DNA of 64,000 bases from DASZUK01 sp963844575 (lineage in GTDB: Bacteria; Actinomycetota; Acidimicrobiia; Acidimicrobiales; RAAP-2): positions 1,488,001 to 1,552,000 of the forward strand of contig CAWJOU010000005.1 in the NCBI GenBank assembly GCA_963844575.1, read 5' to 3'. The notes beneath the pieces are model-generated. The model did not search any database, was not told the origin of the DNA, and saw only the letters and a list, made by a program, of their open reading frames with translations. The first letter of the stretch is position 1, and each line of letters opens with the position of its first letter. Position numbers and translations under genes: made by a program. Positions 15,825 to 23,979 of the stretch are shown in pieces.

Positions 15825-17243
15825 GTGGAGCCCGAGACCGGCGACGAGACCACCGGCGACGAGAGGGTCGGCGCCCCTGGGACAGCCGCGTCGTGGGTGG
15901 CCCGGGACGCCGGCGCCGTCTGGCACGGGTTCACGCAGATGGCGACCTACGCCGACAACGCGCCGCTGATCATCGAGCGAGCGGAGGGGCGCGAGCTGAT
16001 CGACGTCGACGGCCGCCGCTACCTCGACGCGATCTCGTCGCTCTGGGTCAACACGCTCGGTCATCGCGTCCCGGAGCTCGACGCCGCGCTCGTCGAGCAG
16101 GTCGGCAAGGTCGCCCACTCGACGATGCTCGGCCACGGCAACGCCGTCGTCGTCGAGCTGGCCGAGGCCCTGCGGGACGTCGTGCCGGTCGACGACGCGC
16201 ACGTCCTGTTCGCCGCCGACGGCGCGGTCGCGGTCGAGCAGGCGCTCAAGATCGCCTTCCAGTACTGGGTCAACCGGGGCGAGCCAGGCCGCCATCGGTT
16301 CCTCGCCCTCGGCGACGCGTACCACGGCGATACCGTCGGCGCGCTGTCGGTCGGCGACGGCGGCGTCTTCTCGGCCGCGTTCGACCCGCTGTGCTTCCCG
16401 GTCCTGCGGACCCCCGGCTACGCCGACCCGGGCTGGGCGACCAAGGCCCGGGCGGCGATTGCCGCGCACGCCAACGAGCTGGCCGCGGTGGTGATCGAGC
16501 CGCTCGTCCAGGGCGCGTCGGGGATGTGGTGCGCCGAGCCCGACGACGTCGCCTCCCTCGGCGACGCCTGTCGCGACGCTGGCGTCCTGTTGATCTGCGA
16601 CGAGGTGGCGACCGGTTTCGGCCGCACCGGCACGCTCTTCGCCTCGAGCCGGTGCCGGCTCCGCCCCGACCTGCTCTGCCTCGGCAAGGGCGTCACCGGC
16701 GGCTATCTACCGATGTCCGCCACGGTCGCGTCCGGTCGGGTCTACCGCGAGTTCCTCGGCGACGACCTCGGTCCGCAGACGTTCTTCCACGGCCACTCCT
16801 ACGGTGGCAACGCCCTCGCCGCGGCCGTCGCCCTCCGGCACCTGCAGCTGGTCGACGAATGGGACGTGCTCGCCAACGTCAACCGGCGGTCGGCCCAGCT
16901 GGCCGCCCTGCTGGCCGAGAAGGTGGCGCCGCACCCAGCGGTCGCCGACGTCCGCCAGCGTGGCCTGATGGTCGGGATCGAGCTCGCCCCGCCGACCGGT
17001 GGCCTCCGTTGGGGCCGCCGCGTCTCGGCCGCCGCGGTCGCCCGCGGCGTCTTGCTGCGGCCGCTCGGTGACGTCATCGTCCTCGTGCCGCCGCTGACGA
17101 TCACCGCCGGCGAGGTGTACCGCCTCGTCGACGTCGTCGAGGCCGCGCTCGACGACGTCACCGCGCCGGATGCCACCGGTCACCGGTCCGATGGCGCGGC
17201 GGCCGCCGGCCCACCCGTCGGTGATGCCGGGACCGGCCGGTGA
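15825..17243 (+). CDS. bioA: Adenosylmethionine-8-amino-7-oxononanoate aminotransferase
   Basis: 472 residues, class-III PLP aminotransferase. WHGFTQM near residue 33 replaces the usual WHPYTQM; SLWVNTLGHRVPELD, GDAYHGDT, ICDEVATGFGRTG and the PLP lysine in LGKGVTGGYLP (~residue 288) are present. Converts 8-amino-7-oxononanoate (KAPA) to 7,8-diaminononanoate using S-adenosylmethionine as amino donor, the second step of the late biotin pathway. GTG 15825 is the likely start; upstream codons are the 21-base repeat. Overlaps bioF by four bases (GTGA), indicating a bioA-bioF-bioD operon. Confidence 0.9.
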   Translation: MEPETGDETTGDERVGAPGTAASWVARDAGAVWHGFTQMATYADNAPLIIERAEGRELIDVDGRRYLDAISSLWVNTLGHRVPELDAALVEQVGKVAHSTMLGHGNAVVVELAEALRDVVPVDDAHVLFAADGAVAVEQALKIAFQYWVNRGEPGRHRFLALGDAYHGDTVGALSVGDGGVFSAAFDPLCFPVLRTPGYADPGWATKARAAIAAHANELAAVVIEPLVQGASGMWCAEPDDVASLGDACRDAGVLLICDEVATGFGRTGTLFASSRCRLRPDLLCLGKGVTGGYLPMSATVASGRVYREFLGDDLGPQTFFHGHSYGGNALAAAVALRHLQLVDEWDVLANVNRRSAQLAALLAEKVAPHPAVADVRQRGLMVGIELAPPTGGLRWGRRVSAAAVARGVLLRPLGDVIVLVPPLTITAGEVYRLVDVVEAALDDVTAPDATGHRSDGAAAAGPPVGDAGTGR

Positions 17244-18397
17244 GCGACGGCTGGACCCAGCGGGTCGGGGAGCAGCTCGCCCGGACCCGGGCGGACGGTC
17301 GCTGGCGGGAGCCCCGGAGCTTCGACGCCCGTGGGCCCGAGGGGGTGCTGGCGCCCGATGACGGGGGGACACCGGCGTCGGTCGTCTCGTTCGCGTCCAA
17401 CGACTACCTCGGCCTGAGCCGCCATCCGGCGGTCGTCGCCGCGGCTCACGCCGCACTCGACCGGTGGGGCACCGGGTCCGGTGGCTCCCGGCTCGTCACC
17501 GGATCGCGCCCGGTGCACGAGGCGTTGGAGCAGGCGCTGGCCGCGTGGAAGGGCACGGACGCCGCGGTTTGCTACCCGACGGGCTTCGCCGCGAACCTCG
17601 GCGTGCTCAGCGCCCTCGGCGGCCCGGGCACCCGGATCCTCTCCGACGAGCTGAACCACGCGTCGATCATCGACGGCTGCCGCCTGGCCCGGGCCGACGT
17701 CGCCGTCTACCGGCACGCCGATCCGACGCACGTCGACGCATTGCTCGCCGCGTCGGACCGGCCGACGTTGGTCGTCACCGACACGGTCTTCTCGATGGAC
17801 GGCGACGTCGCGCCGCTCGCCGAGCTCGCCGCGGCCTGCCGCCGCCACGGCGCGCTGCTCGTCCTCGACGAGGCCCACGCCGTCCTCGGCCCCCACCCCG
17901 GCCCGGAGGTCACCGACGACGTCGCGGTGGTCCGTGTCGGGACGCTGTCCAAGACGTTCGGCGCCCTCGGCGGCTTCGCCGCGTGCTCGCGGCCGGTCGC
18001 CGATCTCCTCGTCAACTCGTCCCGGCCGTACATCTTCACGACCGCCGGCTCGCCGGCCGACGCCGCGGCCGGTCTCGCCGCCCTCGACGTGCTCGTCTCG
18101 GCGGAGGGCGCGGCGCTCGTCGCCCGGCTGGCCGGCCACGTCGAGCGGGTGGCGCCCGGCCACCCGGTACCGATCGTCCCGGTCGTGCTCGGCCGCGAGG
18201 AGCGGGCGGTCGCCGCATCGGCCGCCCTGCTCGATCTGGGGCTGTGGGTGCCGGCCATCCGCCCGCCGACGGTGCCGCCGGGGACGAGCCGGCTGCGGAT
18301 CACCCTCTCGGCCGCCCACACCGACGAGCACGTCGATCGGCTGGTTGCCGCGCTGGCGTCCTTCGAGGTCGACGCCGACCTCGCCGATGTCCGCTGA
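17240..18397 (+). CDS. bioF: 8-Amino-7-oxononanoate synthase
   Basis: 385-residue PLP-dependent alpha-oxoamine synthase. FASNDYLGL near residue 50, GSGGSRLVTGS, the DTVFSMDGD loop, DEAHAVLGP and the PLP lysine in TLSKTFGALGG are all present. Condenses pimeloyl-thioester with L-alanine to KAPA, releasing CO2. Starts on a GTG overlapping the bioA stop and overlaps bioD by 11 bases. Confidence 0.92.
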   Translation: MSDGWTQRVGEQLARTRADGRWREPRSFDARGPEGVLAPDDGGTPASVVSFASNDYLGLSRHPAVVAAAHAALDRWGTGSGGSRLVTGSRPVHEALEQALAAWKGTDAAVCYPTGFAANLGVLSALGGPGTRILSDELNHASIIDGCRLARADVAVYRHADPTHVDALLAASDRPTLVVTDTVFSMDGDVAPLAELAAACRRHGALLVLDEAHAVLGPHPGPEVTDDVAVVRVGTLSKTFGALGGFAACSRPVADLLVNSSRPYIFTTAGSPADAAAGLAALDVLVSAEGAALVARLAGHVERVAPGHPVPIVPVVLGREERAVAASAALLDLGLWVPAIRPPTVPPGTSRLRITLSAAHTDEHVDRLVAALASFEVDADLADVR

Positions 18398-19112
18398 CGG
18401 TCCGGCCGGATCCACCGCACCCGCCGGTACGGTGGGCCCCGCCGGCGTAGACGGCCGACCCGAACGGCTCGTCCTCGTCACCGGTACCGGCACCGCGGTC
18501 GGCAAGACGTGGGTGGCCGCGGCCGTCCTGCGCCACCTCGCGGCGGCCGGCCACCGGGTGGCGGCCCGCAAGCCGGCCCAGTCGTTCGGGCCGGCCGACC
18601 CAGCCGAGTCGACGGATGCCGCCGTCCTCGGCGAGGCGACCGGGGAGGCGCCGACGACGGTCTGCCCGCCGCCACGTTGGTACCCGATGGCGATGGCACC
18701 GCCGATGGCCGCGGCGGCCCTCGGCCGGCCGCCGTTCACGGTCGCCGACCTCGTCGCCGAGGTCCGGTGGCCGGCGGCGACCGCCGTCGGGCTCGTCGAG
18801 GCGGCCGGCGGCATCCGCTCGCCCCAGGCCGCCGACGGCGATGCGGTCGCGCTCGGCCGGTTGCTCCGTCCCGACGTCGTCGTCCTCGTCGCCGGCGCCG
18901 GGCTCGGCACGATCAACGACGTCCGTCTGGCCGTCGACGCCCTGACCGCACCGACCGGCGTCCCGGCGCCGGTCGTCGTCGTCCTCAACCGGTTCGACCC
19001 GGCGGACGACCTGCACCGCCGGAACCGTGACTGGCTGGTCGACCGGGACGGGATCACGGTCGTGACGACGCCCGGAGGAGAGGACGCCCTGGCCGGCTGC
19101 GTGCTCGGGTAA
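18387..19112 (+). CDS. bioD: Dethiobiotin synthetase
   Basis: 241 residues, P-loop NTPase. The nucleotide loop TGTGTAVGKTW near residue 33 and ARKPAQSF with the catalytic lysine are clear; VGLVEAAGGIRSP supplies the conserved acidic/Gly-rich stretch. Carboxylates diaminononanoate with ATP and CO2 to dethiobiotin. ATG 18387 lies within the 3' end of bioF. A ~30-residue Ala/Gly/Pro-rich N-terminal extension precedes the P-loop; a later start is possible but none has a better position. Confidence 0.9.
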   Translation: MSADGPAGSTAPAGTVGPAGVDGRPERLVLVTGTGTAVGKTWVAAAVLRHLAAAGHRVAARKPAQSFGPADPAESTDAAVLGEATGEAPTTVCPPPRWYPMAMAPPMAAAALGRPPFTVADLVAEVRWPAATAVGLVEAAGGIRSPQAADGDAVALGRLLRPDVVVLVAGAGLGTINDVRLAVDALTAPTGVPAPVVVVLNRFDPADDLHRRNRDWLVDRDGITVVTTPGGEDALAGCVLG

Positions 19113-19152
19113 CGACGGCCGGTCGGATGCTGTGGTGTTTATCGCGTTTGGC

Positions 19153-19158
19153 TATCGT
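19153..19158 (+). promoter_or_regulatory. -10 element for a probable leaderless transcript
   Basis: TATCGT lies seven bases upstream of ATG 19166, so transcription would start at or next to the start codon of the HTH gene. The -35 region is not clear. Confidence 0.35.
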
Positions 19159-19165
19159 TGAGGCT

Positions 19166-19657
19166 ATGGACCGGGGACTTTCGACGACGCAGGTGGCGAA
19201 GCTCTTCGGCGTATCCCGCCAGCACGTTGCCGACTTGGCCGATCGCGGCGAACTGCCCTCTTGGCGGGTGGGGCGGCACCGACGGTTCGACCGCGGCACC
19301 ATCATGTGCCGGCTGCCGCCGCGGTCCGATCGGGTCGCCGCGATGAATCTGACCGACCGCCGCAGTCTCGCCTACTGCCTGCTCCTGTCGGCCAGGCTCG
19401 TCTCCGACCCCGAGGCCGTCCTGGTCAAGGCGAGAGAGAACCTGGAAGTTATGCGGGCGGCGCTCGACGATGGATCGTCCGACCGTTGGTTGGACCGCTG
19501 GGACCAGTTGCTGGACGGTCCGCCGGAGGCGATCCTCCACGCCTTCACGGCACTGGACGAGGAGTCCACCGAGCTCCGCCACATGGCGCCGTTCGCCGGC
19601 CTGCTCACCGACGAGGAGCGGCTCCAGATCATCGACGCGACGCGCCGCGCCGCATGA
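19166..19657 (+). CDS. Excisionase/MerR-type helix-turn-helix protein (probable antitoxin)
   Basis: 163 residues. The N-terminal ~50 form an excisionase-family helix-turn-helix (LSTTQVAKLFGVSRQHVADLADRGELPSWRVGRHRRF). The rest is helical and acidic with no motif I recognise, ending TDEERLQIIDATRRAA. ATG overlaps the next gene's start (ATGA). Because the downstream gene is a DUF6036-type nucleotidyltransferase, the pair resembles a type II/IV-style antitoxin-toxin module in which this protein would repress the operon; that reading is inferred. Confidence 0.75.
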   Translation: MDRGLSTTQVAKLFGVSRQHVADLADRGELPSWRVGRHRRFDRGTIMCRLPPRSDRVAAMNLTDRRSLAYCLLLSARLVSDPEAVLVKARENLEVMRAALDDGSSDRWLDRWDQLLDGPPEAILHAFTALDEESTELRHMAPFAGLLTDEERLQIIDATRRAA

Positions 19658-20163
19658 ACCGGGAACAGCTGGAACAGCTCATCCGGGCGGCCGGCGACGT
19701 TCTCGGGGAGACGGAGATCATCGTCATCGGCAGCCAAGCGATCCTGGCATCCTTCCCGCATGCCGCACTGCCGGCGCCGTTGGTGCGGTCGAGTGAGGCC
19801 GATCTCCTGCCCATCGACGATCCGACCGGCGAGAAGGCCGACCTCATCGATGCGAGGTTCGGGGAATTTTCGCATTTCCAAGAGAGCTTCGGTATCTATG
19901 GGGACGGGGTCTCCCGCACTACCGCCCGGCTTCCCGACGGGTGGGAGGAACGGCTCATCCCCTATAAGAACGAGAACACGAACGGGGTGACCGGATGGTG
20001 CCTGGAGAAGCACGATCTGTGCGTCGCCAAGCTCTTCGCCGGTCGGGAGAAGGACTACGACTTCGTTGGCACCGCTCTCCGTGAGGGACTGGTCGACGCC
20101 GGGACGGTCCTCGAAAGGGACGGTCCTCGAAAGGATGGAGCGCACCGACCTCGACGCCGCTGA
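19654..20163 (+). CDS. DUF6036-type nucleotidyltransferase, C-terminus altered by a 16-base duplication
   Basis: 169 residues. IIVIGSQAILASF (residues ~23-35) and SSEADLLP (~48-55) are the GS...D/E pieces of a nucleotidyltransferase; ESFGIYGDGVSRTTARLPDGW, CLEKHDLCVAKLFAGREKDYDFV match DUF6036/AbiEii-like proteins. After TVLER the frame is shifted by a perfect 16-base tandem duplication (20102-20133), giving an abnormal basic tail DGPRKDGAHRPRRR. Deleting one copy restores a plausible end (MERTDLDAADLQRTAAVV...) with a stop at 20219-20221. The core domain is intact, so activity may persist. Start by ATGA overlap with the HTH gene. Confidence 0.78.
   Translation: MNREQLEQLIRAAGDVLGETEIIVIGSQAILASFPHAALPAPLVRSSEADLLPIDDPTGEKADLIDARFGEFSHFQESFGIYGDGVSRTTARLPDGWEERLIPYKNENTNGVTGWCLEKHDLCVAKLFAGREKDYDFVGTALREGLVDAGTVLERDGPRKDGAHRPRRR
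20102..20133 (+). repeat. Perfect 16-base tandem duplication inside the nucleotidyltransferase gene
   Basis: GGACGGTCCTCGAAAG occurs at 20102-20117 and again at 20118-20133. Sixteen is not a multiple of three, so it shifts the frame of the last ~30 codons. Downstream of it the restored frame reads naturally to TAA at 20219. Confidence 0.93.
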
Positions 20164-20234
20164 TCTTCAGCGGACGGCCGCCGTGGTGCACGGGGCGACC
20201 GGCGGCCCCATCCGGCCGTAAGTCGGTGCCGCTG

Positions 20235-20918
20235 ATGATCTCCTACAGTGTCGGCCAGGACCAGGAGGGCGATGCCGTGGACCAGGTGGACCGGGTAGAT
20301 CCGGATGGGGGAGACGAGGGGGACGGCGGGACCCACTGGGGTGAGGTCGTGACAACGGCCACGACGACGCCGCGACCGGGCGACCTGGCGTTCAGCTCAG
20401 GGTTGGGGATCGCTCCGACCCCGCTCGTCGGCGGCGAGGAGTCGACGCCGTTGGAGGAGGACGAGCCGGAGGGGATCGTCCCGCCGAGCCCGCTGTGGGC
20501 GATGAAGGACCGTCGGCACGTCCAGTGGCACCTGTTGCCGTCGCACGAGCGCCACGAGCGCGTCCGGGACTGCGTCGGTGCGGGCGACTGGGCGATCTAC
20601 GTGGTCGACGACGGGCGACACCACGTCATGCTCGGTCGCCGCGTCGGGCGCGTCGCGGGGGAGTGCGAGTACTGCCTCGTCGGCCGGGCCACCCGGGACC
20701 ACTACGACGGGCTGCGAGCCGACCCGACCGACCTGGCCGGCGCGTTCGACGGCGCCACCGAGCTGACGCTCTGCGGCGTCGCCGAAGAGGAGAGCATCCT
20801 GTCGTCGAACGTCTTCGACGTCGACCGCTACGACGACGCCGCGGCCATCCCGGCCGCGTACCGGCCGGGTGCGCCGTACGTCGAGCTGACCGAGGCCCTC
20901 GAGATCGCGGTCGACTGA
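20235..20918 (+). CDS. Hypothetical protein
   Basis: About 227 residues with no domain I recognise. The N-terminal ~60 residues are acidic and low-complexity (VDQVDRVDPDGGDEGDGG); the rest looks globular, with DWAIYVVDDGRHHVMLGRRVGRVAGECEYCLVGR suggesting strand-rich structure. The start is uncertain: GTG 20226, ATG 20235 or GTG 20349 are possible. GC-skewed codon use supports a real gene, as does the lack of a better frame on either strand. Context (between the nucleotidyltransferase and the mannosyltransferase) gives no functional hint. Confidence 0.6.
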   Translation: MISYSVGQDQEGDAVDQVDRVDPDGGDEGDGGTHWGEVVTTATTTPRPGDLAFSSGLGIAPTPLVGGEESTPLEEDEPEGIVPPSPLWAMKDRRHVQWHLLPSHERHERVRDCVGAGDWAIYVVDDGRHHVMLGRRVGRVAGECEYCLVGRATRDHYDGLRADPTDLAGAFDGATELTLCGVAEEESILSSNVFDVDRYDDAAAIPAAYRPGAPYVELTEALEIAVD

Positions 20919-21044
20919 CGGGCGGACACAAACCCGACGGGCCGGCGCAATGGGCGCTGCCGCACCGAGGCGCGTGCTCAGTAGAGTTCCGGTGACTTGG
21001 TAACAGCGGCCGTCGCGGAGCGCGACGGAGGACCCGGTGAGGTG

Positions 21045-22673
21045 ATGGCAAGACAGCTGGTCGTGTCCGGTCCGGACGACCCACCGTCCGCTGACCCGAC
21101 CGATGCCGAGACGCCGGGAGGGGCACCGCGGGTGTCGCTCCGGGGATTCGCGGCGATCGGGTTGGTGGCGACGACGGCGATCCTGTGCGGCGTGGTGCTC
21201 GGTGGCACCGCGTTCATGTCGCGCCTGCCGGGCGCCTGGTTCTTCGGCACGCCCGGCGGGCCGCTCGGCTCGCTCGGCCCGGACGGGACCCAACCGAGCG
21301 CGGCGGCGGTCGTCGCCGTCTACGGGGGCACGGTGCTGCTCGTCGTGACGTGGCTGCGGCTGCTGCGCACGCTGCGGCGCCACCCCGGCGTCGCCGTGCG
21401 GCGGGTCGTCGGGGTCGTCACGACGTGGGCCGTCCCGATCCTCGTGGCGCCGCCGTTGTTCAGCCGCGACGTCTACAGCTACGCCGGCCAGGGCGAGATG
21501 GTCAGCCACCACATCAGCCCGTACCTCTACGGTCCCGGCGTCCTCGGCGCGACGCCGTTCAGTGCCCTCGCCGGCCAGCTCTGGAGCAATACGCCGTCGC
21601 CGTACGGGCCGACGTTCCTGTCGCTCGACGGCCTGGTGGCCCGCCTCGCCCACCACCAGGTGCTGGCCGACGTCGTCCTCCTCCGCCTGCTCGCGGTCGT
21701 CGGTATCGCGCTGATCGTCGCCGGCCTGCCGACGCTGGCCCGGGCGGCCGGGCGCGACGCGGCCGCGGTCGTCGCCCTCGGGGCCGGCAGCCCGCTCGTC
21801 CTGATGACGCTCGTCGGCGGTGCCCACAACGACGCGCTCATGGTCGGCCTCCTCGTCTGCGGCCTGGCGGTCGCCCGCCGCGTCGGCCCGGTGCCGGGGA
21901 TCGTGCTCTGCGCGCTGGCCGCCGGCGTCAAGGCGCCGGCGCTGCTCGGCGCGGTCTTCATCGGGTGGTGCTGGCCCGGCCCGGCCGCAGCCGTCCGGGC
22001 CCGGGTCGAACGGACCGTGCTCGCCCTCGGCATCGCCGGGGTCACCCTGGCCGTGCTGTCGTGGGTCTCCGGGCTCGGATGGGGCTGGGTCGACACGATC
22101 AGCGCGGCGAGCAAGGTCTCGACCGGCGTCACGCCGGTCGACGCGGTCGCCCACCTCGTCACCGACGGGGCGCACCTCGTCGGGTGGCAGGTCGGTTTCG
22201 GCGGCGTGCGCGTCGCCTTCGCCACCCTCGGGCTGTTGGCGGCCGCGGCGATCACGACCGTCCTGCTCTGGCGGTCCCCCCGGATCGGCCTCGTCCGCGC
22301 CCTCGGCCTCTCGCTCCTGGCCTTCGCCCTCCTCGGCCCGGTGCTGTGGGCGTGGTACGCCACCTGGGGCCTGGTCCTGCTGGCGCCGGTGGCGACCGGG
22401 CGGCTGCGGCGGGCGGTCATCGCCATCACCGTCGTCGAGGCCCTCATCGGCATATCCGCGGTCGACGGCATGGCGCGCACGCTGGCGTCGGCCGGCGTCG
22501 TCGACGACCTGATCATCCTCTTCGGCCTCGCCGCGGTGGTGCTGGTCTCGGTCCTGCCGTTCCGGGACTACGACGACGGGTCGCTCCTCCGAGCGCCGTG
22601 GTCCGGGCACCGGGCCGACCAGCCGGCGGGCGTCACCGTCACCGCCGCCCAGCGCCCGCACGTCGCGCAGTAG
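21045..22673 (+). CDS. mptB: MptB-like polyprenol-phosphate-mannose mannosyltransferase
   Basis: About 542 residues with 12 or more hydrophobic segments, the GT-C fold. The FSRDVYSYAGQGEM motif after the third or fourth helix carries the acidic catalytic residue typical of these polyprenol-phosphate-mannose-dependent alpha-1,6-mannosyltransferases; NTPSPYGP, GGAHNDALM and the C-terminal ...PVLWAWYATWG also fit MptB. Such enzymes extend the mannan core of lipomannan-type glycolipids at the outer face of the membrane. GTG 21042, with GGAGGA nine bases upstream, is an equally good start. The 3' end overlaps bsaP on the other strand by 106 bases. Confidence 0.78.
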   Translation: MARQLVVSGPDDPPSADPTDAETPGGAPRVSLRGFAAIGLVATTAILCGVVLGGTAFMSRLPGAWFFGTPGGPLGSLGPDGTQPSAAAVVAVYGGTVLLVVTWLRLLRTLRRHPGVAVRRVVGVVTTWAVPILVAPPLFSRDVYSYAGQGEMVSHHISPYLYGPGVLGATPFSALAGQLWSNTPSPYGPTFLSLDGLVARLAHHQVLADVVLLRLLAVVGIALIVAGLPTLARAAGRDAAAVVALGAGSPLVLMTLVGGAHNDALMVGLLVCGLAVARRVGPVPGIVLCALAAGVKAPALLGAVFIGWCWPGPAAAVRARVERTVLALGIAGVTLAVLSWVSGLGWGWVDTISAASKVSTGVTPVDAVAHLVTDGAHLVGWQVGFGGVRVAFATLGLLAAAAITTVLLWRSPRIGLVRALGLSLLAFALLGPVLWAWYATWGLVLLAPVATGRLRRAVIAITVVEALIGISAVDGMARTLASAGVVDDLIILFGLAAVVLVSVLPFRDYDDGSLLRAPWSGHRADQPAGVTVTAAQRPHVAQ

Positions 22674-22756
22674 CGGGGCGGGTCGAGCGCCCGGCCACAG
22701 CCCGGGCAGTCGGTCAGCGGCCGGCCGCAGCCGGTGCAGTGGGCGTCGCCGGTCAC
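22568..22756 (-). CDS. bsaP: Biotin synthase auxiliary protein
   Basis: 62 residues with CxxC pairs at C8/C11, C18/C21 and C30/C33 plus C50. The C-terminal VTVTPAGWSARCPDHG is the pattern I associate with BsaP, a small protein reported to be required by mycobacterial-type BioB to turn dethiobiotin into biotin. It starts 16 bases after the bioB stop on the same strand, the expected operon position. Most of the gene is antisense to the 3' end of the mptB-like gene, which is why it is easily missed. Metal or Fe-S binding by the cysteines is likely but inferred. Confidence 0.85.
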   Translation of the reverse strand: MTGDAHCTGCGRPLTDCPGCGRALDPPRYCATCGRWAAVTVTPAGWSARCPDHGARRSDPSS

Positions 22757-22772
22757 CCGTCCACCCGGCCGT

Positions 22773-23897
22773 TCAGAAGGCGGCGGTCAGCGCGGCGACC
22801 GGCATGCGGAGATCCTCCAGCATCTGGAGGTCCTCGGCCGGCGACCGCCCGAGGGTGGTCAGGTAGTTGCCGACGATGAGGGCGTTGATCCCGGCGGTCA
22901 TCCCCATCGACTGGAGGTCGCGCAGCGTCACCTCGCGACCGCCGGCGTAGCGGAGGATCACGCTCGGCAGCGCCAGGCGGAACAGGGCGATCCACCGCAC
23001 GGCCTCCCAGGCGCCGACCGGCGGCCGGTCGCCGAGCGGCGTCCCGGGGCGGGGGTTCAAGAAGTTGACCGGGACCTCGGTCGGGTCGAGCTCGCGCAGC
23101 TCGAGCAGCAGCTCGACCCGCTGGGCGTCGGTCTCGCCCATGCCGACGAGCGCGCCGCAGCACAGCTCCATGCCGTGGGCCCGGACGAGCCGGCACGTCT
23201 CGGCCCGCTCTTCCCAGCCGTGGGTCGTGACGACCTCGCCGAAGAACGATCGGGCGGTCTCGAGATTGTGGTTGTACCGGTGGACGCCGCCCTCGGCCAG
23301 CCGCCGGGCCTGGTCGTCGGTGAGGATGCCCGCGCTGACCGCGACGTTCAGCCCGGTCTCGTCGCGGACGAGCGGGACGAGCTCGAGGAGCCGCGAGAGC
23401 GTGCGCTCGTCCGGGCCGCGCACCGCGAGGACGAGGCAGAACTCGGACGCCCCGAGCGCGGCCGTCTCGCGGGCGGCGCGGAGGACGTCGTCGGTGTCGA
23501 GGAACGGCGTCGCCTTGACCGTCGTGTCGGAGCGGGAGGACTGCGAGCAGAAGTGGCAGTCCTCCGGGCAGCCGCCGGTCTTCGCCGAGAGGATGCCCTC
23601 GACCTCGACGGCCGGCCCGCACCAGGCCAGCCGGACCTGGTGGGCGAGGGCGGCCAGCGCGACGACCGCGCCGTCCGGGAGGGCGGCCAGTTCGGCCAGC
23701 TCTTCGCCGGTCAGCGGCCGCCGCTCGTCGAGCAGCGCGTGCTCGGCCGAGGCCAGCAACGCCCGCTCGGCGCCGGTCAGTGGCGCCAGCGCGGGAGCCG
23801 CCGCCGGGGCCGCCGGTGGGTCGCCGGCCGGCGGGGGGGTGGCCGGCCGGAAGGCGACCGTGGTACGAGTGTGGACGGGAAGCGGTTCGCCGGGCAC
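22773..23897 (-). CDS. bioB: Biotin synthase
   Basis: 374-residue radical-SAM enzyme inserting sulfur into dethiobiotin. The CxxxCxxC cluster motif reads GGCPEDCHFCSQS near residue 115; YNHNLET, CGALVGMGET, VPVNFLNPRPGTPL and RYAGGRE (auxiliary-cluster ligands region) are conserved. GTG 23897 is the likely start; an upstream reading continues across the divergent acyl-CoA dehydrogenase start and is less credible. The ~75-residue N-terminal extension before the core is Pro/Ala-rich. Operon with bsaP. The rest of the pathway (bioA-F-D) lies 4 kb away on the other strand. Confidence 0.9.
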   Translation of the reverse strand: MPGEPLPVHTRTTVAFRPATPPPAGDPPAAPAAAPALAPLTGAERALLASAEHALLDERRPLTGEELAELAALPDGAVVALAALAHQVRLAWCGPAVEVEGILSAKTGGCPEDCHFCSQSSRSDTTVKATPFLDTDDVLRAARETAALGASEFCLVLAVRGPDERTLSRLLELVPLVRDETGLNVAVSAGILTDDQARRLAEGGVHRYNHNLETARSFFGEVVTTHGWEERAETCRLVRAHGMELCCGALVGMGETDAQRVELLLELRELDPTEVPVNFLNPRPGTPLGDRPPVGAWEAVRWIALFRLALPSVILRYAGGREVTLRDLQSMGMTAGINALIVGNYLTTLGRSPAEDLQMLEDLRMPVAALTAAF

Positions 23898-23979
23898 GGC
23901 GCCAACGGTAGTGGCCGCGTGCCACCACCCGGTAGCCGAGGGGGCTCCCGATCGGTCACCGAGCGAGGGAGAGACGGTC

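Noticed and set aside
20397..22661. 754-codon minus-strand frame across the hypothetical gene and mptB
   Set aside because: Antisense of coding regions, Arg/Asp/Gly-rich, no motif.
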